Assembly (NCBI GenBank): GCA_016283605.1
Contig: JAEENF010000211.1
Coordinates: 1-16,529, forward strand
Source of the DNA: Prevotella sp.
GTDB taxonomy: Bacteria > Bacteroidota > Bacteroidia > Bacteroidales > Bacteroidaceae
Direction: 5' to 3'
Length of the DNA: 16,529 nt
Below are positions 1 to 6,663 of the stretch, one piece after another (the stretch's first letter is position 1; each line of letters starts with the position of its first letter). The notes beneath the pieces were generated by a model. That model was not told where the DNA came from. It did not search any database and saw only the letters and a list, made by a program, of their open reading frames with translations. The position numbers and the translations under genes are program-made.

Positions 1-431
1 ACTTCACCTGTTGTCTGTGTGATGGCGCCTACAACAGAGGCTTTCTTCTGCTGGCCATATCCAACAACCACCACTTCTTCAAGCTGAGTATCATCATCTT
101 CCAAAGTCACCTTCACGAATTGTTCTGCTGTGACTTTGATTTCCTTCTCTTTCATGCCGATGTAAGACACAACCAGTGTGGCCTTACCTGAAGGCAATTT
201 CAGCGAGAAGTTTCCGTCGATGTCGGTAATGGTCGCATTCTTACGGTTGTCCTTCTGAACAACACTTGCACCGATAACCGCTTCGCCGCTGCTGTCAATG
301 ACGTTACCCTTGACTAGTCCCTGGGCAAATGCTGGTATCGTGAAAACCATCATTAGCACAGCTAGAACCGATGTCTTTGAAACTATCTTGCAGTTCGCAA
401 GATGAATCATCTCTTTCAGTTTTTTTGTCAT
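1..431 (-). CDS. SusC/RagA-type TonB-dependent outer-membrane receptor, N-terminal part (runs off the window)
   Basis: Only the first 143 codons are present; the gene continues beyond position 1. Seen: a signal peptide with a basic start (MTKKLKEM), a hydrophobic stretch at about residues 21-35, and a likely cleavage AFA|QG after residue 36. A carboxypeptidase-regulatory-like beta domain follows at about 38-112 (GNVIDSSGEAVIGASV, TDIDGNFSLKLP, VVSYIGM). Next is the TonB-box region LEEVVVVGYGQQKK at about 117-130, then the start of the plug domain. This order is diagnostic of SusC/RagA receptors, which import glycans, peptides or metal chelates across the outer membrane using TonB energy and usually pair with a SusD lipoprotein encoded downstream. 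Any such partner would lie outside the window, so the substrate cannot be told. An internal Met at residue 8 is an alternative start; the first Met gives the better basic n-region. The gene is divergent from the Fur-family gene, but no clear Fur box was seen. Confidence 0.95.
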   Translation of the reverse strand, partial: MTKKLKEMIHLANCKIVSKTSVLAVLMMVFTIPAFAQGLVKGNVIDSSGEAVIGASVVQKDNRKNATITDIDGNFSLKLPSGKATLVVSYIGMKEKEIKVTAEQFVKVTLEDDDTQLEEVVVVGYGQQKKASVVGAITQTTGE

Positions 432-482
432 TTGGGATTCAGTTAATATTTAATAATAAGTTGTTATTTCTGCATTCGGGTG

Positions 483-514
483 CAAAATTAATACAAATTA
501 TTTAAAAACAACAA
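483..514 (-). promoter_or_regulatory. Bacteroidota-type promoter of the SusC-like receptor gene
   Basis: On the minus strand a TAATTTTG element (490-483) matches the -7 consensus TAnnTTTG. Two TTG triplets lie upstream, at 511-509 and 514-512, giving spacings of 18 or 21 nt, which fits the -33 element. Transcription would begin near 476, leaving an AT-rich leader of about 45 nt before the ATG at 431. No Shine-Dalgarno is evident, as is usual in this phylum. Confidence 0.7.
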
Positions 515-651
515 GTTTTTTTATAAATATCTTCACGCGTGTGTATCAAATACTTTTTCTTTTGTAACATACATGGCTTATCTCCTTAAGAATCAGCATG
601 TTATGCCCGAGTGTTAAAATTACAAATGACTGGCAGAAAAAGAAGGAAATC

Positions 652-685
652 CACCGCAGATTACACCGATTTTATAGATTTTTTC
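652..685 (+). repeat. Degenerate 9-bp GATT tandem repeat, possibly an interspersed element
   Basis: After CACCGCA come three consecutive 9-mers that all start with GATT: GATTACACC (659-667), GATTTTATA (668-676) and GATTTTTTC (677-685). Strings of the style CCGCAGATTACACNGATT recur between genes in several bacterial genomes from my recollection; I could not test that here. It ends some 34 bp upstream of the fur -7 box and overlaps nothing that looks coding. Confidence 0.45.
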
Positions 686-693
686 TGTGTTTC

Positions 694-726
694 TTGGTGT
701 ATTCTGCATTTTTTTACGTACCTTTG
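694..726 (+). promoter_or_regulatory. Promoter of the Fur-family gene, giving a leaderless or nearly leaderless mRNA
   Basis: TACCTTTG at 719-726 is a full match to the -7 consensus TAnnTTTG. A TTG at 694-696 is the likely -33 contact, with a slightly long spacing of 22 nt. The G of the -7 box is only 6 nt from the ATG at 733, so transcription should start at or just before the start codon. This promoter decides the start of the gene: the upstream ATG at 598 would lie outside the transcript. Confidence 0.65.
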
Positions 727-732
727 CACGCA

Positions 733-1155
733 ATGAACGAAGCTAATTGTACACAACTGTTAGAGGAGCACGGCATAAAACCGACGGCTAACCGTATTGT
801 CGTGCTGAAGGAACTGGTGAAGGCCCTGCGTCCTGTTTCGTTGTCGGAGCTGGAGTATAAGATTTTGAGCATCGACAAGTCGAATATCTTCCGTGCGCTG
901 ACTTTATTCAAAGAGCATCGCCTCGTGCATGTCATCGAGGGGGGCAGTGAGGGTGTGCGCTATGAACTGTGTCACAGTCATAATCATGACCATGACGAGG
1001 ATCTCCATCCGCATTTCTACTGTGAGAAATGTCAACGTACAACCTGCCTTGACTATGCTGAAATACCTGAAGTACGATTGCCCAAGGGCTACGAAAAAAA
1101 ATCCGCCAACCTGATGATTAAAGGAATATGTCCAGACTGCCAATCAAAGTTATAG
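733..1155 (+). CDS. Fur-family metal-dependent transcriptional regulator
   Basis: A 140-residue cytoplasmic repressor of the Fur/Zur/PerR superfamily, which binds DNA as a dimer when loaded with metal or, in PerR, in its peroxide-sensing form. Seen: an N-terminal winged-helix region with TANRIVVLKEL at about 18-28 and the recognition area SIDKSNIFRALTLFKEHRLV at about 46-65. A histidine-rich hinge follows, HSHNHDHDEDLHPHFYC, at 81-97. Two CxxC pairs, C97/C100 and C133/C136, form the structural zinc site typical of the family. I start at ATG 733 because it directly follows a strong promoter and gives the usual family length; an in-frame ATG at 598 adds 45 unrelated residues. The gene overlaps the next one by 28 nt, suggesting co-transcription. 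The many hinge histidines could mean zinc or iron sensing, but the subtype cannot be assigned from sequence alone. Confidence 0.93.
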   Translation: MNEANCTQLLEEHGIKPTANRIVVLKELVKALRPVSLSELEYKILSIDKSNIFRALTLFKEHRLVHVIEGGSEGVRYELCHSHNHDHDEDLHPHFYCEKCQRTTCLDYAEIPEVRLPKGYEKKSANLMIKGICPDCQSKL

Positions 1156-1868
1156 CGTTCGATGCGGATGACACCTTGTGGGACTGTCAGGGCTACTTCG
1201 AGGAGGTGGAGAAACACCTCTACAGTCTGATTCGTCCCTACTGCGAAGATCCAAAACAGGAACTCTTCATCACCGAATCCGGTAATATGGAAGACCTCGG
1301 CTATGGCTGTAAGGCCTTTACCATCAGTATCCTCGAGACTGCCATGCGTGTTGCCGGCAACGACCTCTCCATCACTGCACTCTCCGACCTTCTCAAAGAC
1401 TGCAAGCGTCTTCTCCATCTCCCCGCTACCCCTCTCCCAGGAGTAGAATCAACTCTCAAAGTGCTTCGAACAAGGGTCGATGAATCACAGGAAAGCGGTA
1501 GCAAACTCTACACTCTCAACTCTACGCTCTCAACTAAACTCGTCTGTTTCACCAAGGGCGAATTGCAGGATCAGGAGAATAAACTGAAGCGAAGCGGCCT
1601 ATTGAAATACTTCGATGATGTGGAGATCACATCTGACAAAACCCAACGGGAGTTCCTTGCTCTCTGTGAACATCAAGGTATCCATCCTTCACAATTGCTG
1701 ATGATTGGCAACTCGTTGAAAAGTGATATAGCTCCGGCTCTTGCCATTGGAGCCTGGGCAATTCATATTCCCTTTCACGTGACTTGGCAATTGGAGCATT
1801 TTGAAGACATCGACCATGAGCGGCTCATAAAAATTGAGCATTTCTCAGAAATTCTCGATTATATTTAA
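1128..1868 (+). CDS. HAD-superfamily hydrolase (YjjG/Gph-like phosphatase) with an inserted segment
   Basis: A 246-residue cytoplasmic HAD phosphatase. Seen: motif I FDADDT at 11-16 with nucleophile D12 and acid D14, a helical cap at about 20-105, motif II in FTKG (T142), the DK of SDKT (K171) as probable motif III, and motif IV MIGNSLKSD ending at D200. The tail IPFHVTWQLE resembles Bacteroidota HAD proteins of unknown substrate. It starts inside the fur gene with AAAGGA just upstream (1119-1124), so it is probably translated from the fur transcript. Oddity: between the cap helix (about 116) and the strand KLVCFTKG the normal short loop is replaced by about 20 residues rich in S, T, N and E, encoded partly by a duplicated 14-mer (1505-1532). 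All catalytic motifs are intact, so the enzyme is likely still active. Confidence 0.88.
   Translation: MSRLPIKVIAFDADDTLWDCQGYFEEVEKHLYSLIRPYCEDPKQELFITESGNMEDLGYGCKAFTISILETAMRVAGNDLSITALSDLLKDCKRLLHLPATPLPGVESTLKVLRTRVDESQESGSKLYTLNSTLSTKLVCFTKGELQDQENKLKRSGLLKYFDDVEITSDKTQREFLALCEHQGIHPSQLLMIGNSLKSDIAPALAIGAWAIHIPFHVTWQLEHFEDIDHERLIKIEHFSEILDYI
1505..1532 (+). repeat. Two tandem 14-bp units inside the HAD gene
   Basis: ACTCTACACTCTCA (1505-1518) is followed directly by ACTCTACGCTCTCA (1519-1532), one mismatch in 14, and then by a fragment ACT. The block encodes SKLYTLNSTLST, part of a loop that other HAD proteins do not normally have. The ACTCTCA style of repeat resembles intergenic repeats I recall from Prevotella and Bacteroides genomes. 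A duplication of 14 bp shifts the frame, so flanking changes must have restored it. Confidence 0.7.
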
Positions 1869-1879
1869 ATAAAAAGTTG

Positions 1880-1887
1880 TACCTTTG
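1880..1887 (+). promoter_or_regulatory. Promoter -7 element of metG
   Basis: TACCTTTG matches the Bacteroidota -7 consensus exactly and lies in the 50-bp gap after the HAD gene. No good TTG is seen at -33; the region there is AT-rich. Transcription should start near 1893, leaving a leader of about 25 nt. An AAGGA (1914-1918) abuts the ATG at 1919, too close to serve as a normal Shine-Dalgarno. Confidence 0.6.
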
Positions 1888-1918
1888 CAGCCGAAATTAA
1901 AAATACGTATTTTAAGGA

Positions 1919-3985
1919 ATGGAGAACAAGACTTTTAAGCGTACGACGGTGACGTCGGCGCTACCCTACGCTAATGGCGGCGTACATATTGGACACCTGG
2001 CCGGTGTGTATGTACCCGCTGATATCTATGTGCGTTATCTTCGCCTGAAGAAGCGCGAGGTATTGTTTATCGGCGGTAGTGATGAGCATGGTGTGCCCAT
2101 CACAGTTCGTGCCCGTAAGGAGGGAATCACACCTCAGGATGTAGTAGACCGCTATCATAAGATGATTAAGGATTCGTTCGAGGAGTTTGGTATCTCGTTC
2201 GATATCTATAGCCGCACAACCTCTGAGACGCACCACAAGTTTGCTGCCGAGTGGTTTAAGAAACTCTACGACGAGGGCAAGCTGACTGAGGAGACTACTG
2301 AGCAGCTGTACGACGAGGAAGCTAAGCAGTTCCTGGCCGACCGCTATGTAACTGGTGAGTGTCCACACTGTCACAACGAGGGCGCTTATGGCGACCAGTG
2401 TGAGAAGTGCGGACGCGACCTTTCACCAACAGAGCTGATTAATCCAAAGTCTACTATTTCAGGTTCTACTCCTGTACTGAAGAAGACCAAGAACTGGTAT
2501 CTGCCTCTGAACGAGTATCAGAACTGGTTGAAGCAATGGATTCTGGAGGAGCACAAAGAGTGGCGTCCAAACGTATATGGTCAGTGTAAGAGCTGGCTAG
2601 ATATGGACCTGCAGCCTCGTGCGATGACTCGCGACTTGGATTGGGGTATCCCCGTACCTGTAAAGGATGCAGAAGGCAAGGTGCTTTATGTTTGGTTTGA
2701 TGCACCTATCGGCTATGTATCAAACACCAAGGAACTTTGCGAAAAGGAGCCAGAAAAATGGGGTTCATGGGAGAAATGGTGGCAGGATGAAGATACCAGA
2801 TTAGTCCATTTCATCGGAAAAGATAACATTGTATTCCACTGTATCATCTTCCCTGTGATGATGAAGGCGCACGGTAAGTATATCATGCCTGATAATGTGC
2901 CAGCCAACGAGTTCCTGAACCTTGAGAACGATAAGATCTCAACCTCTCGCAACTGGGCTGTATGGCTCCACGAGTATCTGGTAGATATGCCTGGCAAGCA
3001 GGATGTATTGCGCTATGTACTGACTGCCAACGCTCCTGAGACGAAGGACAACAACTTTACTTGGAAGGATTTCCAGGATCGCAATAACAATGAGCTCGTA
3101 GCTGTTTACGGAAACTTCGTGAACCGTGCCCTCCAGTTGACCAAGAAGTACTGGAACGGTGTGGTTCCTGCTTGTGGCGAGTTGCAGAATGTAGATAAGC
3201 AGGCCCTTGAGGAGTTCAAGGATGTAAAGGCTAAGGTTGAGGCTCTGCTGGAGCAGTTCAAGTTCCGCGATGCCCAGTTCGAGGCTATGAATCTGGCTCG
3301 TATTGGTAACCGCTATATCACAGAGTGCGAGCCTTGGAAGGTGTGGAAGACGGATCCTAAGCGTTGTGAGACCATCCTGAATATCTGCTTGCAGTTGACA
3401 GCCAACCTCGCTATCGCCTTCGAGCCATTCCTGCCATTCTCGTCGCGTAAACTACGCGAAATGCTCAACATTGAGTCATTTGAGTGGGAGCAGCTGGGTT
3501 CTACCGACCTCCTGAAGGCAGGTCATCAGTTGGGCGAACCTGCATTGCTCTTTGAGAAGATTGAGGATGAGGTTATCCAAAAGCAGCTCGATAAGCTCGA
3601 GGCTACTAAGAAGGCCAATGAGGCTGCAGCCTATAAGGCCGCTCCTATCAAGGATACTGTCAGTTTCGAGGAGTTCGAGAAGCTCGACATCCGTGTAGGC
3701 TTGGTAAAGGATTGTCAGAAGGTGAAGAAGAGTAAGAAACTGCTACAATTCACCATCGATGACGGTTCTGGAAATGACCGCACAATCTGCTCAGGTATCG
3801 CTGCCTTCTACGAGAACCCAGAGGAACTCATCGGCAAACGCATCCTTTTTGTGGCCAACTTCGCACCTCGTACGATGATGGGTATCGAGAGTCAGGGTAT
3901 GATTCTCTCAGCCGTGGATGCTGATGAGAGCCTCAGCGTGGTCACTACTACCAAAGACGTTAAGCCTGGTAGCCAAGTCGGATAA
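1919..3985 (+). CDS. metG: Methionyl-tRNA synthetase
   Basis: A 688-residue cytoplasmic class I aminoacyl-tRNA synthetase that activates methionine with ATP and charges initiator and elongator tRNA-Met. Seen: TSALPYANG followed by the HIGH-box HIGH at 23-26; a zinc knuckle with C148-C151 (CPHC) and C161-C164 (CEKC); the KMSKS equivalent KISTS at 339-343, the common variant in this class; a helical anticodon-binding domain at about 400-550; a charged linker; and a C-terminal tRNA-binding OB domain of the EMAP-II/Arc1p type from about 585 (FEKLDIRVG, TICSGIAAFY, FAPRTMMGIESQGM). The start is the standard one for the family. It has its own promoter. It converges on the next gene with only 2 bp between the stop codons. 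Confidence 0.98.
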   Translation: MENKTFKRTTVTSALPYANGGVHIGHLAGVYVPADIYVRYLRLKKREVLFIGGSDEHGVPITVRARKEGITPQDVVDRYHKMIKDSFEEFGISFDIYSRTTSETHHKFAAEWFKKLYDEGKLTEETTEQLYDEEAKQFLADRYVTGECPHCHNEGAYGDQCEKCGRDLSPTELINPKSTISGSTPVLKKTKNWYLPLNEYQNWLKQWILEEHKEWRPNVYGQCKSWLDMDLQPRAMTRDLDWGIPVPVKDAEGKVLYVWFDAPIGYVSNTKELCEKEPEKWGSWEKWWQDEDTRLVHFIGKDNIVFHCIIFPVMMKAHGKYIMPDNVPANEFLNLENDKISTSRNWAVWLHEYLVDMPGKQDVLRYVLTANAPETKDNNFTWKDFQDRNNNELVAVYGNFVNRALQLTKKYWNGVVPACGELQNVDKQALEEFKDVKAKVEALLEQFKFRDAQFEAMNLARIGNRYITECEPWKVWKTDPKRCETILNICLQLTANLAIAFEPFLPFSSRKLREMLNIESFEWEQLGSTDLLKAGHQLGEPALLFEKIEDEVIQKQLDKLEATKKANEAAAYKAAPIKDTVSFEEFEKLDIRVGLVKDCQKVKKSKKLLQFTIDDGSGNDRTICSGIAAFYENPEELIGKRILFVANFAPRTMMGIESQGMILSAVDADESLSVVTTTKDVKPGSQVG

Positions 3986-3987
3986 AA

Positions 3988-4716
3988 CTATTTACGGTTG
4001 AGGCGGCCACTCTTGAGCTTATACTCATAACTGTGTCGCCCTTCGGCTCTGAAATCTTTCTGATAACGAGCAAGTACTTCACGATAGACCTCTTCGTACT
4101 TCGGTATGAAGAGGTCGTCTTTTGCCACCATATGGGAGATAATCTCTTGTGCCAATTCTTGTGTGAGCGAGAGATCATTATCGCTACCATTAAACCGAGT
4201 ACCAGGAATAGAACCAGGACTGACATTCAGGATGCGATTTGGAGAACCTGCCATTTCCAACTCAACATTGACACTTTCTATAAAGATCTTCAAAGCCGCT
4301 TTGGTGGCGCCATAAACCGAGAAGAAAGGACTACTCATAAATCCTGCGATACTCACCATAACTCCGCAAAAGAAGTCTTCTTGTCCTTTAAGCTTATCGT
4401 AGAAGTGATGAATCAGACGGATTGCACTGACTGTGTTGACATGAAAAGAGTTGATGATATAGTCCTCGCTAAGTTCCTCAAATAATGCCAGTTTGCCAAA
4501 ACCCGCAGTAATCATCAGCAAGGAAATATTGCCGAATTGATCGAAGAAACTATAGTCTGGCATCGTCAAGTCGAACTGTTTATATTTAATGTGGGAAGGC
4601 AAGGCTATGGCAGGTTCAACTTTGTCAACAATATATATAATATCGTAACCCTTTAACTGGGTAGCAATAGATAGTCCGATGCCATTTGAGCCTCCAACGA
4701 TTAGTGCTTCTTTCAT
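3988..4716 (-). CDS. Short-chain dehydrogenase/reductase (SDR), NAD(P)-dependent
   Basis: A 242-residue classical SDR oxidoreductase. Seen: the nucleotide-binding glycine motif GGSNGIG at 8-14; N94 in HVNTVSA; catalytic S122 in VMVSIAG; and Y135/K139 in SVYGATKAA. The P-G pair after the active site (NVSPGSIPGTRF, 164-174) is also typical. All four catalytic positions are present. Its substrate is unknown. It is the last gene of a three-gene operon, and its ATG overlaps the LicD stop codon as ATGA, so translation is probably coupled. The context suggests a sugar, polyol or cytidine-activated precursor for the LicD enzyme, but that is inference. Confidence 0.92.
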   Translation of the reverse strand: MKEALIVGGSNGIGLSIATQLKGYDIIYIVDKVEPAIALPSHIKYKQFDLTMPDYSFFDQFGNISLLMITAGFGKLALFEELSEDYIINSFHVNTVSAIRLIHHFYDKLKGQEDFFCGVMVSIAGFMSSPFFSVYGATKAALKIFIESVNVELEMAGSPNRILNVSPGSIPGTRFNGSDNDLSLTQELAQEIISHMVAKDDLFIPKYEEVYREVLARYQKDFRAEGRHSYEYKLKSGRLNRK

Positions 4717-5495
4717 TTGTAATACGCTTTAAATTTATGTTGTATTTGCTGATCCTTTGGCGGAATCTTCATATAGTCGCCATAAGTATTCGTGAGATAG
4801 AGATCATAGCCTATCATAGACTTGTATGTCCTTCCTTCAAAGGGAACGTCAATCGTTGATTTCATGGCGTGGACAGAGAAACAGCCATGAAGTGGGCGAT
4901 CTGTTTCACACATCTCACATATCGTCTTTGATGGTTTGCGACGATGAATGTAATGATCTATCAACCACTCGATTGTCCCAACAGAGACGGGCAAATAACG
5001 ATAGCAGTAATAGGCCTGTTTAGACTTCAGATAGTTCTTCTGAGAAATCTTGCAACGCCGGATCTTGTATAAAAGATGTTTCCACCTGAATATTCTCTGA
5101 CGGTGCCGTAAATTATCCGTGACATAATCGAGAGGGAACACATCGACATAAACCCCGATTTCATAACCCTCTGTTTCATCTTCTATCATTACAGTCTGTG
5201 TATCTATCACCTTCGCAAAAGTATAGAAATAATGTTCAGTCTGTTCAGGACATAATAGTTGGAAACGGCCATTCTTGTCTTTGTATTCTTTCAGGAAACG
5301 CTCATAGTCACTGCGCATGAGGTAGATGTCAATATCATCATCCCAAGGAATATATCCCTGATGGCGGAAAGCCCCGATAAGTGTACCTCCAGCAAGTGAA
5401 TAGCGGATGCCGTTCTGTTCACAAAACTGATGGATATCATCCATAATGGCCAATTGCAATTGCCTGAGTTCACGGATATCTGTGATTTGTTTCAT
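4713..5495 (-). CDS. LicD-family phosphotransferase
   Basis: A 260-residue protein of the LicD/FKRP family, a nucleotidyltransferase-fold group whose members transfer phosphocholine, phosphoethanolamine or polyol-phosphate from a CDP-activated donor onto glycans. Seen: the diagnostic N-terminal block with YSLAGGTLIGAFRHQG at about 32-47 and the metal-binding IPWDDDIDIYL at 49-59. Acidic and aromatic residues follow (VDVFPLDYV, about 147-155), and a basic C-terminal half rich in RYHK ends in the family-like TYGDYMKIPP. No signal peptide is evident, so it should act in the cytosol or at the inner membrane. It lies 6 nt after the acyltransferase and overlaps the SDR start by 4 nt. No licA, licB or licC choline genes are in the window, so the transferred group is open. 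Confidence 0.9.
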   Translation of the reverse strand: MKQITDIRELRQLQLAIMDDIHQFCEQNGIRYSLAGGTLIGAFRHQGYIPWDDDIDIYLMRSDYERFLKEYKDKNGRFQLLCPEQTEHYFYTFAKVIDTQTVMIEDETEGYEIGVYVDVFPLDYVTDNLRHRQRIFRWKHLLYKIRRCKISQKNYLKSKQAYYCYRYLPVSVGTIEWLIDHYIHRRKPSKTICEMCETDRPLHGCFSVHAMKSTIDVPFEGRTYKSMIGYDLYLTNTYGDYMKIPPKDQQIQHKFKAYYK

Positions 5496-5501
5496 AACAG
5501 C

Positions 5502-6596
5502 TTATTTGTTTCTGCCAAAGAGCCACTTCTTGAAGAAAGGACTGATGCGGAGAATATTGGATGTGATGATACTGAATCCGATAATCACCAGCCCCAAGAC
5601 CACCGATAAGACAATGTCGAGAACGAAATTATGGGGATAGCTCTTGAAGAAAGCACCTACACTCGGTAATTCCGGCATGAAGATGAAGTGAATGAGATAG
5701 ATATCGAGCGTACGTCGACCGATGTATTGCAGTGATGCTCCGATAGGAGAAAGCTTCGTAAAATATGCCTGATAGTGATAGAAATACATAAAGGTAATGG
5801 TCAGAAGACCAAACCTGGACACTGTCAATGGAATAATAGCCCAAGCCATACGCAGATGATGCCATCTCAGGGCGTCAAAAGTTGCCCAGACGACAATTAC
5901 AACGACAATCGGGAAGAACCACTTAGACTCCATCACCTTTTGAGCCTTCTCCCAATAACGATGCACGATATTACCATAGAGGAAGAAGGGGAAATAGAGG
6001 AAGACCTGCAGGAACGTGGAGTCTTGAAGGAAATAACAAAGATCCGTCTTCGCATTCTTGTATCCTATGGCCCAAGAGAAATATTTGGGTTGATAGTTGG
6101 TCTCGTAGAAACACATGGAAACAATAAACAGCAGCGTAATGGGTATCCACGACTTCCACTTCAATTTGCTTTCGAGATATGCAAAAGTATAATATATCAA
6201 GAACATGTAGAGCAGAGCGATAGTGAACCAATAGCCACCTTTTGTCGACAGATGGAAATTCGACACGACTGCCGGCCAGAAGTTCTTGTTGAGGATGGCC
6301 GTTGCCAGAAAGAAAAAGACGACAGTAGGGATAATCTGAACACGTAGTTTCTTGCCGACCAGCGTTCCCCAGTTTTTCATGTTCCACACCTGCGATGCCT
6401 TGTAAGCCAGGAATCCGCTGACGAAGAAGAACAGGGGCATGCGAAACAGGATCAGAAAGGGGATGGATGAAGAATGACTCCACACTTCGCCGAATCCGAG
6501 TCCTGCCACATGGTTGGCCACAACAAGTATCATGGTGAAGCCACGCAGGGCATCCAACCATTCCAAACGGGGTTTCTTGACGACACTATTCTCCAT
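5502..6596 (-). CDS. Acyltransferase-3 family integral membrane protein (OafA/WecH/NolL type)
   Basis: A 364-residue polytopic inner-membrane protein of the acyltransferase-3 family, which acetylates or succinylates extracellular sugars. Seen: the N-terminal RLEWLDALRGFTMILVVANH, with the conserved LDALRG and the catalytic-type H29. After it come FRMPLFFFVSGFLAY, about ten hydrophobic segments, and a late GRRTLDIYLIHF motif typical of the family. A charged cytosolic tail (FFKKWLFGRNK) closes the protein. It is first in the operon with licD and SDR and is transcribed from a promoter that interleaves with that of the divergent flippase gene. Likely role: O-acylation of the glycan made by this locus. 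Confidence 0.92.
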   Translation of the reverse strand: MENSVVKKPRLEWLDALRGFTMILVVANHVAGLGFGEVWSHSSSIPFLILFRMPLFFFVSGFLAYKASQVWNMKNWGTLVGKKLRVQIIPTVVFFFLATAILNKNFWPAVVSNFHLSTKGGYWFTIALLYMFLIYYTFAYLESKLKWKSWIPITLLFIVSMCFYETNYQPKYFSWAIGYKNAKTDLCYFLQDSTFLQVFLYFPFFLYGNIVHRYWEKAQKVMESKWFFPIVVVIVVWATFDALRWHHLRMAWAIIPLTVSRFGLLTITFMYFYHYQAYFTKLSPIGASLQYIGRRTLDIYLIHFIFMPELPSVGAFFKSYPHNFVLDIVLSVVLGLVIIGFSIITSNILRISPFFKKWLFGRNK

Positions 6597-6605
6597 ATCT
6601 GGCTA

Positions 6606-6635
6606 CAAAATTAATCAATTTGTTTGGAACATCAA
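6606..6635 (-). promoter_or_regulatory. Promoter of the acyltransferase-licD-SDR operon
   Basis: On the minus strand, TAATTTTG (6613-6606) is a perfect TAnnTTTG -7 box, with a TTG at 6635-6633 spaced 19 nt upstream. The -7 box ends 9 nt before the ATG at 6596, so the leader should be only a few nucleotides. The promoter shares positions 6624-6635 with the opposing flippase promoter. Confidence 0.7.
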
Positions 6636-6654
6636 ACAAAAATTCGTATTTTTG
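6623..6654 (+). promoter_or_regulatory. Promoter of the flippase-glycosyltransferase operon
   Basis: TTTG at 6623-6626 and TATTTTTG at 6647-6654, spaced 20 nt, match both Bacteroidota consensus boxes. The ATG at 6664 lies 9 nt after the -7 box, so the leader is very short. This places transcription downstream of an in-frame ATG at 6514, which lies inside the divergent acyltransferase gene and is therefore not the start. Confidence 0.75.
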
Positions 6655-6663
6655 CACGCAGAA

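Larger units (their letters stand above)
432..732. other. Intergenic region between the divergent SusC-like and Fur-family genes
   Basis: These 301 bases hold the receptor promoter (483-514), a degenerate GATT-containing repeat (652-685) and the -7 element that directly precedes the fur start (719-726). Positions 515-650 are AT-rich and I see no gene, terminator hairpin or RNA there. An open frame from 598 runs into the Fur-family gene, but it lies upstream of the promoter and reads a basic, aromatic-rich peptide with no Fur similarity, so I treat it as non-coding. No convincing Fur/Zur inverted-repeat operator was found by eye. Confidence 0.6.

Noticed and set aside
451..470. Fur box in the receptor leader
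   Set aside because: The sequence is AT-rich and partly symmetrical, but it does not give the 7-1-7 inverted repeat expected for Fur or Zur.
598..732. N-terminal extension of the Fur-family protein from an ATG at 598
   Set aside because: It lies upstream of a consensus -7 box at 719-726, overlaps a degenerate repeat, and encodes 45 residues unlike Fur proteins.
5775..6347. Open frame of 190 codons on the plus strand, antisense to the acyltransferase
   Set aside because: Composition is low in hydrophobic cores and resembles no family; it mirrors the codon pattern of the membrane-protein gene on the other strand.
5971..6561. Open frame of 196 codons on the minus strand, overlapping the acyltransferase
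   Set aside because: An out-of-frame shadow of a gene with clear acyltransferase-3 motifs, with no promoter of its own and no recognisable domain.
6514..6663. Longer start of the flippase at 6514
   Set aside because: It overlaps the N-terminal coding region of the divergent acyltransferase and precedes the promoter; the ATG at 6664 gives the normal family N terminus.
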